From the NCBI GenBank assembly GCA_003510765.1, contig DOKV01000069.1, positions 1 to 6,793 on the forward strand: a stretch of DNA of 6,793 nt, in the 5' to 3' direction. Source of the stretch: Clostridiaceae bacterium. GTDB lineage: Bacteria > Bacillota > Clostridia > Clostridiales > Clostridiaceae. The notes under the pieces are model-generated. The model worked only from the letters and a program-made list of their open reading frames with translations. It was not told the DNA's origin and did not search any database. Positions 1 through 5,884 of this stretch are shown in pieces (position 1 is the stretch's first letter; every line of letters starts with the position of its first letter). Position numbers and translations under genes: made by a program.

Positions 1-1323
1 GAGGTCAATGCTTACGAGTTTTCTTTGAGCCTTTTGGAGGGATCTAAGGCGGCTTATCGAGCGGTGATGAGACCGACAGAAGGAACCATCCTTACAGTGA
101 TTCGTGAGGTGGGTGAAAAGACATCTGAGTATCATACAGATGATTTGACAGATCTGATGAAAAAGGTTGTGGATTTTGCTGATGAAACCTTGGAGAAGAC
201 ACCAGAATTGTTGCCCCAGTTAAAGGCAGCTAATGTAGTGGATTCAGGAGGCATGGGCTTACTGATCATTCTGAAAGGCATGTATGAAGCACTGGAAAGT
301 GGCCTTCAACTTGCTGAGAAGTTAGAACAAAAGAGTTTTGAAGAGTATGTGGCTGCAAGAGACACTCATACAGAAATTACTTTTGGCTATTGCACAGAGT
401 TCATTGTTCTGGCAAAGCCAGAAAATGATTCCTTCAGAGACTATTTAGAAACCATGGGAGATTCCATTGTATATGTGGGCTTTGACGACATTTTAAAGGT
501 TCATGTTCATACGGATGAACCTGGACTGGTGCTGGCGGAAGCAGCTAAAATTGGTGAATTAACCAAGATTAAGATTGAAAATATGCGTGAGCAACATAGA
601 AACCTTCAAGAGACAGAAGATGTGCATCAAGCGGCACCTGCTGCCCCAGTGAAAGAACCGGTGAAAGAAAAGTATGCATTTATCTCTGTGTCCATGGGCC
701 AGGGGATAAAAGCGGTCTTTGAAGATTTGGGTGTACATCATGTGATTTCTGGTGGTCAAACCATGAATCCATCCACTCAAGATATTGTAAAAGCGGTAGA
801 AGAGGCCAATGCAGAGCATGTATTTATACTGCCGAACAATAAGAACATCATCATGGCAGCCAATCAAGCCAAGGACATATCTGGGAAGGATGTTTACGTG
901 ATCCCCACCAAGACCATTCCTCAAGGGGTAGCAGCCCTTACGGCTTTTAACCCAGAAGCAGATGTGGAAGACAACTATGATGCACTGATGAATAGTATTT
1001 CCACGGTGAAGTCTGGTTCTGTAACCTACGCAGTGCGGGATACAGAGATTGAAGGAAAAGAAGTGAAGCAAGGGGATTACCTAGGTCTTCTGGAAAGCAA
1101 AATTAAAGTAGTCAGAAGAGATCTCTACGGCCTGGTAGAAGAACTCATTGAAAACATGGTGGATGAAGACAGCTCTTCCATAACCCTCTTCTATGGAGAA
1201 GATGTGAAAGAAGAAGAGTTTGAAGCTTTTGTTGCATCTTTGGAAGAAAAGTATGAAGATTTAGATGTCATGAGTGTAGCTGGGGAACAGCCCCTATACT
1301 ACTTCATCATTGCAGTAGAATAA
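1..1323 (+). CDS. fakA: Fatty acid kinase FakA (YloV/DAK2-domain family), 5'-truncated by window edge
   Basis: FakA phosphorylates fatty acids presented by a FakB binding protein, using ATP, to give acyl-phosphate for phospholipid synthesis; it is cytosolic. The reading frame is open from base 1, so the TTG at 25 is not the true start. 440 residues are visible of a family usually near 550, so the N-terminal part of the DhaL kinase domain, with its metal-binding aspartates, is off-window. Seen here (visible numbering): the end of the DhaL domain with RPTEGTILTV near 23-32 and VVDSGGMGLL at 79-88; a middle domain with GYCTEF (Cys131) and HVHTDEPG (His168, His170), which match the Cys and HxH I recall as zinc ligands in Staphylococcus aureus FakA; an Ala/Pro/Lys linker near 211-224; and a C-terminal domain with LPNNKNIIMAA at 277-287 and a QPLYYFIIAVE end. 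The residue pattern is intact. It is followed by a terminator and then recG, a common Firmicute neighbourhood. Confidence 0.93.
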   Translation, partial: EVNAYEFSLSLLEGSKAAYRAVMRPTEGTILTVIREVGEKTSEYHTDDLTDLMKKVVDFADETLEKTPELLPQLKAANVVDSGGMGLLIILKGMYEALESGLQLAEKLEQKSFEEYVAARDTHTEITFGYCTEFIVLAKPENDSFRDYLETMGDSIVYVGFDDILKVHVHTDEPGLVLAEAAKIGELTKIKIENMREQHRNLQETEDVHQAAPAAPVKEPVKEKYAFISVSMGQGIKAVFEDLGVHHVISGGQTMNPSTQDIVKAVEEANAEHVFILPNNKNIIMAANQAKDISGKDVYVIPTKTIPQGVAALTAFNPEADVEDNYDALMNSISTVKSGSVTYAVRDTEIEGKEVKQGDYLGLLESKIKVVRRDLYGLVEELIENMVDEDSSSITLFYGEDVKEEEFEAFVASLEEKYEDLDVMSVAGEQPLYYFIIAVE

Positions 1324-1333
1324 TTTTGAAATG

Positions 1334-1361
1334 AAAAAGAAGGCGAAGGCCTTCTTTTTTT
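1334..1361 (+). terminator. Intrinsic terminator after fakA
   Basis: An 11-bp perfect stem (1334-1344 with 1349-1359), GC-rich near a GAAG loop and A-U at its base, ends in a run of seven T at 1355-1361. It begins 11 bases after the fakA stop codon. Only 20 bases separate it from the recG start, so there is no room for a promoter between them. recG is therefore expressed by read-through or from a promoter inside fakA. Confidence 0.85.
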
Positions 1362-1366
1362 ACTAT

Positions 1367-1374
1367 AGGAGGGG
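1367..1374 (+). promoter_or_regulatory. Ribosome binding site of recG (decides start)
   Basis: AGGAGGGG lies seven bases upstream of ATG 1382. It rejects the in-frame upstream ATG at 1331, which falls on the terminator hairpin and has no Shine-Dalgarno sequence. Confidence 0.85.
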
Positions 1375-1381
1375 TGTATTT

Positions 1382-3403
1382 ATGAGGATGGAAGATTCCG
1401 TAGCGGTGTTAAAAGGGGTAGGCCCAAAACTCACCACCCAGCTTGAAGGGATGGGGCTCTATACACTAAAGGATCTTTTGCTTTATTTTCCAAGGGGATA
1501 CGATACTTTTTTAGAGGCAGACCATACCCTTTTAAATGGCATGGAAAAGCTTCGTTTGGTGGCCACGGTGACTAAGGTGCAAAAGCCTTTTCGAACCCGA
1601 AGTGGAAAAACCTTAACGACCATCCTCTTTTCTACAGAGTTTGGTCCCTTAAAAGCTATGTTTTTCAACATGCCCTATGTGGGACACCAGTATGTGGTGG
1701 GAGAATCCTACACCCTCACGGGAAAGTTTCTCAAAAAAGGAAAGAACATAGAAAGTATCAACCCTGTCCAAAGTAAAGATGTAGAAGAGATTGTACCTAT
1801 TTACTCTTTAAGTGGAAAAGTCACAGGGACACTGCTGAAAAAACTATTAAGACAGATCCTCTCTATGGTGGTCCTCAATGAAAACCTACCAAAGGATCTA
1901 TTAGACAAAGAAGAACTATTAGGTTTAGATGATGCAGTGCGAAACCTTCATTTCCCAGAGGATCCAGAGGTTTTAGAAAAAGCCTTAAAGAGAATGAAAT
2001 TCCAAGAGATGTTTTCCTATGCCTTAAAAATCCTCTTGGCAAAAAATCGGAGACTAGAAGAGGAAGAAGGTATTGTCTTCTCCATGAGTCCCAGATTAAA
2101 AACCTTGAAGCAAACCCTTCCATTTGCCCTGACCAAGGCGCAAAACCGGGTAATGCGGGAGATTTTATTAGATCAAAAAAAATCTACACCCATGAATCGG
2201 CTTTTACAAGGAGATGTTGGATCTGGAAAGACCATCATTGCCTTTATTGCTCTTTTCAATGTGGTGGACAATGGCTATCAAGGGGCCTTCATGGCACCCA
2301 CAGAAATTCTAGCCAAGCAGCATTACGAAGAAGCCCAAAAGCTTTTGGAGAAGTTCCACATGGAAGTTAGGCTATTGACGGGCTCCACAAAAAAGAAAGA
2401 GCGAGAAGTACTTTATAAGGAGCTATCAGAAGGGAAACCGATGCTTGTCATTGGGACCCATGCACTCATCGAAGAAAAGGTGCATTTTAAAAACCTGGGT
2501 ATGATCATCACCGATGAGCAGCATCGCTTTGGTGTACACCAAAGGGCAAAACTCATACGTAAGAGTAAACAGTCTGAAGTCTTAGTCATGAGTGCCACGC
2601 CCATTCCAAGAACCATGGCTTTGACCATCTATTCGGATTTAGATGTGTCGGTCATTGACGAATTGCCCAAGGGGCGTAAAGAAATTAAAACCATGTTGCT
2701 ATCGGAAAATCAAAGGAAAAGTGCCTACGAGAAGGTTTTAGCAGAAGTCCAAGGTGGTAGGCAAGCCTATGTGGTGACACCCCTCATTGAATTTGATGAA
2801 GAAAGTGAGTTGAATTCTGTATTGGGCCTTTACGAGACCCTATCTAAAGGTGTGCTGAAAGGTATCCCCATGGCATATCTTCATGGTAAAATGTCTTCAA
2901 AGGAAAAAGATGAGATTATGGACGCCTTTAAAAAAGGAGCACTGAAGGTGTTGGTCTCCACCACGGTCATCGAAGTGGGCGTCAATGTGCAAAATGCCTC
3001 TGTGATGATCATCGAAAACGCAGAACGTTTTGGACTGGCACAGCTCCATCAATTACGGGGACGTGTCGGAAGAGGTCCCTACCAATCTTACTGCCTCTTG
3101 GTGGCTAAAATAGGACAAGAGACCACCAGGCAACGGCTGGAAGTTATGGTGAAAAGTAATGATGGGTTCTATATTGCCGAGGAAGATTTGAAAAACCGAG
3201 GGACGGGACAGCTTTTTGGGCTACACCAAAGCGGCCATTCCGGACTTCTTTTATCGGATCTCTCCAAAGATTATGACCTATTTGTTCGTGCCAATGCCTT
3301 TGCAAGAGTTGTGTACCACAGTAATGAACAGACAAACAAGGCCATCAAAGAGTCCTTTTTGGAAAATCTTTCAGAGAGCCTTTACTACATTTGCCTCAAT
3401 TAA
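1382..3403 (+). CDS. recG: ATP-dependent DNA helicase RecG
   Basis: RecG is a superfamily 2 double-stranded DNA translocase that regresses stalled replication forks and drives branch migration of Holliday junctions. The protein is 673 residues from ATG 1382, close to the usual 680-690. The N-terminal wedge region opens with a helix-hairpin-helix-like GVGPKLTTQLEGMG near 11-24, followed by an OB-fold part to about residue 160. Helicase motifs are complete: Walker A GDVGSGKT 277-284, APTEIL (Ia) shortly after, DEQH box 378-381, SAT 404-406, and QLRGRVGRG 557-565 with the motif VI arginines. The RecG-specific C-terminus with NRGTGQLFGLHQSG is present. No key residue is missing. It leads the recG-rsmD-coaD-coiled-coil run, with 45 bases to rsmD. 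A start six bases later (ATG 1388) is possible but would leave a longer ribosome-site spacing. Confidence 0.97.
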   Translation: MRMEDSVAVLKGVGPKLTTQLEGMGLYTLKDLLLYFPRGYDTFLEADHTLLNGMEKLRLVATVTKVQKPFRTRSGKTLTTILFSTEFGPLKAMFFNMPYVGHQYVVGESYTLTGKFLKKGKNIESINPVQSKDVEEIVPIYSLSGKVTGTLLKKLLRQILSMVVLNENLPKDLLDKEELLGLDDAVRNLHFPEDPEVLEKALKRMKFQEMFSYALKILLAKNRRLEEEEGIVFSMSPRLKTLKQTLPFALTKAQNRVMREILLDQKKSTPMNRLLQGDVGSGKTIIAFIALFNVVDNGYQGAFMAPTEILAKQHYEEAQKLLEKFHMEVRLLTGSTKKKEREVLYKELSEGKPMLVIGTHALIEEKVHFKNLGMIITDEQHRFGVHQRAKLIRKSKQSEVLVMSATPIPRTMALTIYSDLDVSVIDELPKGRKEIKTMLLSENQRKSAYEKVLAEVQGGRQAYVVTPLIEFDEESELNSVLGLYETLSKGVLKGIPMAYLHGKMSSKEKDEIMDAFKKGALKVLVSTTVIEVGVNVQNASVMIIENAERFGLAQLHQLRGRVGRGPYQSYCLLVAKIGQETTRQRLEVMVKSNDGFYIAEEDLKNRGTGQLFGLHQSGHSGLLLSDLSKDYDLFVRANAFARVVYHSNEQTNKAIKESFLENLSESLYYICLN

Positions 3404-3448
3404 TAGGTGATGTGGGAAATGAATGAAGAATCAGCGAGGAGGAAATAG

Positions 3449-4033
3449 ATGAGGATTATTTCTGGCAGTGCCAAAGGGAGAAAACTACTGTCTCCAAAGA
3501 ATGAAGGGCGGATTACAGAGAAAGGTGAGCTTCGAGCAACTAGGCCCACCTTGGATCGGGTCAAGGAATCCATGTTTAACATCATCGGCCATAAAGTTTA
3601 TGGGGCCAAAGTACTGGATATGTTTGCGGGTACCGGAAGTTTGGGATTAGAATGTGCCAGTAGAGGAGCAAAAGAGGTGGTGTTTCTCGAAAAGTTTAAA
3701 GAAACCTATGAAATATTGTTAGAGAATATCAACACGCTTGGGTTTCAAGAAGTGTCCAAAGTGCATTTTCGGGACGCTTATACGTTCATAAAAAGTTTAG
3801 GGTCTCAAGGAGAAAAATTCGATATAATATTTGTGGACCCACCTTATTTAAATCATATGGTGGAATCTTCCATCAAACTTATTGAAGAACAAGCGCTACT
3901 CACAAAAGATGGGCTCATCGTGTCAAAATATGATAAAGAAGAACCCATATACAGGCCAGAAGGAACCTTTATGCTAGTGGATGAACGAAAATACGGCAGC
4001 ACCATCTTAGGGTTCTATCAAATGCGTGCATAA
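3449..4033 (+). CDS. rsmD: 16S rRNA (guanine966-N2)-methyltransferase RsmD
   Basis: RsmD transfers a methyl group from S-adenosylmethionine to N2 of a 16S rRNA guanine (G966 in E. coli numbering) during small-subunit maturation. The protein is 194 residues, normal for the family. It opens with MRIISGSAKGRKL, then has the TRPTLDRVKESMFNII signature near 31-46. The SAM-binding motif I is DMFAGTGSLGLE at 57-68 and the catalytic motif IV is DPPY at 130-133. This is the usual Rossmann-fold layout for N2-guanine methylation. AGGAGG at 3437-3442 lies six bases before the ATG. Its stop codon is nine bases before the coaD start, so the two are very likely co-transcribed, a frequent pairing in Firmicutes. 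Confidence 0.96.
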   Translation: MRIISGSAKGRKLLSPKNEGRITEKGELRATRPTLDRVKESMFNIIGHKVYGAKVLDMFAGTGSLGLECASRGAKEVVFLEKFKETYEILLENINTLGFQEVSKVHFRDAYTFIKSLGSQGEKFDIIFVDPPYLNHMVESSIKLIEEQALLTKDGLIVSKYDKEEPIYRPEGTFMLVDERKYGSTILGFYQMRA

Positions 4034-4042
4034 GGAGAAATC

Positions 4043-4549
4043 ATGAAAGTTGCAGTGTATCCAGGAAGTTTTGACCCCATCACCTTAGGCCATATGGACA
4101 TTATTTTAAGAGCGTCCAAGGTCTTTGATAAAGTTGTGGTGGCGGTCTTAAAAAATGTAGAGAAAAAAGGACTTTTTACCATAGGCGAAAGAGTGGAAAT
4201 GATTCGTACATTGGTGGCAAAGTATGATAATATTGAAGTAGTGAGTTTTCAAGGTCTTTTGGTAGATTTTATGTCCTCCATCGATGCGCAAATCATCATC
4301 AAAGGGCTTCGTGTGGGGCTAGACTTTGATTATGAACTACAAATGGCACACATGAATCGCAAATTGTCAAAGAGTCAAGTAGAGACGGTACTCATGATGG
4401 CAAGTACGGAGTATTCTTACATTAGTTCATCTTCCGTACGGGAAATTCTTCACTTTCAAGGAGAAATTCAAGGATTTGTGCCTGAGGAGATCCTAGAAGA
4501 TGTATATAGAAAAGTCAATAAAGAAAGCGAGGGAGGGGCTAAAGAATGA
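4043..4549 (+). CDS. coaD: Phosphopantetheine adenylyltransferase CoaD
   Basis: CoaD catalyses the penultimate step of coenzyme A synthesis, joining 4'-phosphopantetheine and ATP to give dephospho-CoA and pyrophosphate. It usually works as a cytosolic hexamer. The protein is 168 residues, near the usual 160-165. The nucleotidyltransferase signature is YPGSFDPITLGH at 6-17, with the TxGH element T14-H17 whose histidine stabilises the transition state. KGLR at 87-90 and the ISSSSVRE element at 127-134, which contacts the nucleotide phosphates, are both present. Its ribosome site AAGGAGA (4032-4038) overlaps the rsmD stop codon. Its own stop overlaps the next start by four bases (ATGA, 4546-4549), which suggests translational coupling. 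The C-terminal tail ESEGGAKE is charged and probably disordered. Confidence 0.97.
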   Translation: MKVAVYPGSFDPITLGHMDIILRASKVFDKVVVAVLKNVEKKGLFTIGERVEMIRTLVAKYDNIEVVSFQGLLVDFMSSIDAQIIIKGLRVGLDFDYELQMAHMNRKLSKSQVETVLMMASTEYSYISSSSVREILHFQGEIQGFVPEEILEDVYRKVNKESEGGAKE

Positions 4550-5103
4550 TAGAAAATTATGAAGTGACATCAAGACGAATCGAGATTACTGGACTTGTGG
4601 AAGTATTACAAGAAATTGTGGAAGATGGCTCAAAAATGCCTTTGACCAAAAAAGTGTTGGTGGATAAAGATGAGATCATCAACATTTTAGATGAGATCAT
4701 TCAGGTGATTCCAGAGGATCTTCGAACAGCCCAGTGGGTGTTGGCTGAAAAGGACCGAATCCTGACAGAAGCTAAGACAGAGTATGATCGCACCAAAGCT
4801 GAAGTGGATCGTATGATGAAAGAAAAAATCGACAATCATGATTTGGTGAAAGAAGCCACCATAAAGGCTCAAGAAATTATCAACAAAGCACAAACAGAAG
4901 CGAAAATGGTGAAGTTATCTGCTAGAGATTATGCGGATTCTTTGTTATCGGATCTGGATACAGAGATTAAAGAAAGAAACCAAGAGATGATGCACAGTTT
5001 CAAGAACCTCTTTGAGGGGTTTGTTCAAGACTACAATAAGAGTTTTCATACCACTTCTGAAACCATCAAAGAAAACATCAAAGAGTTGCGAGAAATGAAA
5101 TAA
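4546..5103 (+). CDS. Conserved soluble coiled-coil protein of unknown function, coupled to coaD
   Basis: The protein is 185 residues with no signal peptide and no membrane segment. The N-terminal part (about 14-60) is predicted helical and includes MPLTKKVLVDKDEIINILDE at 31-50. Then comes a long charged helix (about 62-145) rich in Glu, Lys, Ala and Gln with heptad-like spacing, including EATIKAQEIINKAQTEAK (103-120). A polar tail follows. From memory, a short protein of this design follows coaD in many Clostridia and is often auto-annotated as 'ATPase' or likened to ATP synthase subunit B/H. That label reflects coiled-coil similarity only: there is no Walker motif here. GGAGGGG (4532-4538) lies seven bases before the ATG, which overlaps the coaD stop. 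A scaffolding or DivIVA-like role is possible but unproven. It is the last gene before a strong terminator. Confidence 0.85.
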   Translation: MIENYEVTSRRIEITGLVEVLQEIVEDGSKMPLTKKVLVDKDEIINILDEIIQVIPEDLRTAQWVLAEKDRILTEAKTEYDRTKAEVDRMMKEKIDNHDLVKEATIKAQEIINKAQTEAKMVKLSARDYADSLLSDLDTEIKERNQEMMHSFKNLFEGFVQDYNKSFHTTSETIKENIKELREMK

Positions 5104-5105
5104 GT

Positions 5106-5150
5106 GCGCTCTAAAAACGCCAGAGGCCACCTCTGGCGTTTTTAGAGTGC
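5106..5150 (+). terminator. Long hairpin terminator ending the recG-coaD run
   Basis: Two 21-base arms (5106-5126 and 5130-5150) pair with a single G-T wobble around a CCA loop. The inner part is a classic terminator: a GC-rich stem CGCCAGAGG followed by TTTTT at 5139-5143. The opposite arm carries AAAAA, so it could also stop transcription from the other direction. It begins three bases after the stop codon. Confidence 0.88.
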
Positions 5151-5151
5151 T

Positions 5152-5180
5152 TTGATTTTCCGTCTATTTAATGATATAAT
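5152..5180 (+). promoter_or_regulatory. Sigma-A-type promoter for the carD-family gene
   Basis: A -35 box TTGATT (5152-5157, four of six consensus bases) and a perfect -10 box TATAAT (5175-5180) are 17 bases apart. A TG at 5172-5173 makes an extended -10. Transcription should start near 5187. The -35 box begins one base after the preceding terminator arm, so the two units are insulated back to back. Confidence 0.82.
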
Positions 5181-5186
5181 AATATA

Positions 5187-5312
5187 TGAAATGAATAAAA
5201 GGAATAATATAAGGTTTGTAAGCTCCGGATGGTTCGCAAGAAGTATGTGGGTTTTCTGAAGATGTCTTCGAGAACTTAATACATCTAAAACCTCATGGGA
5301 AAGTAAAGGAGG
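5187..5312 (+). other. Structured 5' leader of the carD-family gene (candidate RNA element)
   Basis: About 126 bases lie between the predicted transcription start and the carD start, long for this otherwise compact region. Hand folding gives a three-way junction. The closing helix is AGGTTT (5212-5217) with AAACCT (5288-5293). One arm (about 5225-5250) is irregular, with two G-G mismatches, and capped by a GCAA tetraloop at 5236-5239. A second arm (5251-5275) has ten pairs with one bulged U and an AUGU loop. A competing helix pairs 5250-5255 and 5260-5265 with 5281-5292. It matches no riboswitch class I can recall by sequence. The fold is inferred by eye and has no covariation support. Confidence 0.45.
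5307..5312 (+). promoter_or_regulatory. Ribosome binding site of the carD-family gene (decides start)
   Basis: AGGAGG ends directly against ATG 5313, which is too close for use, and lies six bases before ATG 5319, the normal distance. The start is therefore placed at 5319. CCTC at 5291-5294 could pair with GAGG at 5309-5312 and partly mask this site. Confidence 0.8.
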
Positions 5313-5318
5313 ATGCTG

Positions 5319-5813
5319 ATGTTTCAAGAAAATGAGTATGTAATGTATGGATTGACAGGTGTGTGTAAGTTAGCGGAGAAGAGAACAGAGACTTCAGGGG
5401 ATCATAAGGGTGTGGAGTATTATATTCTGTATCCAGTGAAAGATGAAAGCGCAAAAATCATGATTCCAGTTCGGCTTGGACAAGGTAGAATGCGTGGACT
5501 CATCACAAAAGAAGAACTAAAAAAACATCTTATGCAGCTTCAAGAGGAAGACATTTGGGTGGATGATTTAAAAGAACGGGGAAAAGACTTTCAAGAACGT
5601 CTAAAGACCGGAGAGTTTTACCAATGGCTGGCCATTTCTTCTTGCCTTTATGGGGAGAAGAAGCGAAAAGTATTAGAGGGAAAAAAATTATCCATGGTGG
5701 ATGAAAAAGTCATGAAAGATGCATGGACCTTACTGTGTGAAGAAGTGCTGTATGGGCTAGAAATCACCGAAGACCAAATGAAGAGACTCATCAATGAGGA
5801 AGAAGAATTATAG
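5319..5813 (+). CDS. CarD/CdnL-family transcriptional regulator
   Basis: CarD-family proteins bind the RNA polymerase beta subunit through an N-terminal Tudor-like domain shared with the repair factor Mfd/TRCF, and contact DNA near the promoter to tune open-complex stability. From ATG 5319 the protein is 164 residues, normal for the clostridial forms. The N-terminal signature is clear: MFQENEYVMYGLTGVCKL (1-18), then YYILYPVKDESAKIMIPV (34-51) and MRGLITKEEL (58-67). The helical C-terminal half has W80 and D82 followed by basic helices, with KLSMVDEKVMKDAWTLLCEE at 123-142 matching the LSxxE...A...L..E pattern. It stands alone between two terminators, so it is likely a single-gene transcript controlled by the promoter at 5152-5180 and possibly by its leader. 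Whether it acts globally, as in mycobacteria, or on a small gene set cannot be read from the sequence. Confidence 0.9.
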   Translation: MFQENEYVMYGLTGVCKLAEKRTETSGDHKGVEYYILYPVKDESAKIMIPVRLGQGRMRGLITKEELKKHLMQLQEEDIWVDDLKERGKDFQERLKTGEFYQWLAISSCLYGEKKRKVLEGKKLSMVDEKVMKDAWTLLCEEVLYGLEITEDQMKRLINEEEEL

Positions 5814-5823
5814 TGACCTTTAT

Positions 5824-5871
5824 AAAGATCCCCAAATCATGGGCCAAAGCCAATGATTTGGGGATCTTTTT
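5824..5871 (+). terminator. Intrinsic terminator after the carD-family gene, in the convergent gap
   Basis: A 17-bp perfect stem (5824-5840 with 5853-5869) is topped by a G-A mismatch, three more pairs and a CAAA loop, and runs into TTTTT at 5867-5871. It lies between two converging genes. On the minus strand the hairpin is followed by only TTT, so it would end the opposing transcript less efficiently unless the stem alone suffices. Confidence 0.88.
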
Positions 5872-5884
5872 GTCTTTGTGAACT

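Noticed and set aside
25..27. TTG as the start codon of the first gene
   Set aside because: The frame is open back to base 1 and the upstream residues fit the DAK2 family. There is no ribosome site. The gene is cut by the window edge.
559..1071. 170-codon minus-strand open frame inside fakA
   Set aside because: It lies antisense to a well-conserved coding frame, has a composition rich in Cys, His and Phe, and no recognisable domain. It is a shadow frame.
1290..1325. Possible recG promoter with TAGAAT at 1316-1321
   Set aside because: There is no acceptable -35 box about 17 bases upstream.
5229..5279. Sixteen-codon frame in the carD leader (MVRKKYVGFLKMSSRT), a possible leader peptide
   Set aside because: There is no Shine-Dalgarno sequence before its ATG, and the region is better explained as RNA structure. 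It is kept only as a remote alternative.
5142..5327. 61-codon minus-strand frame across the carD leader
   Set aside because: It has no promoter or ribosome site on that strand, and it overlaps the plus-strand promoter and leader.
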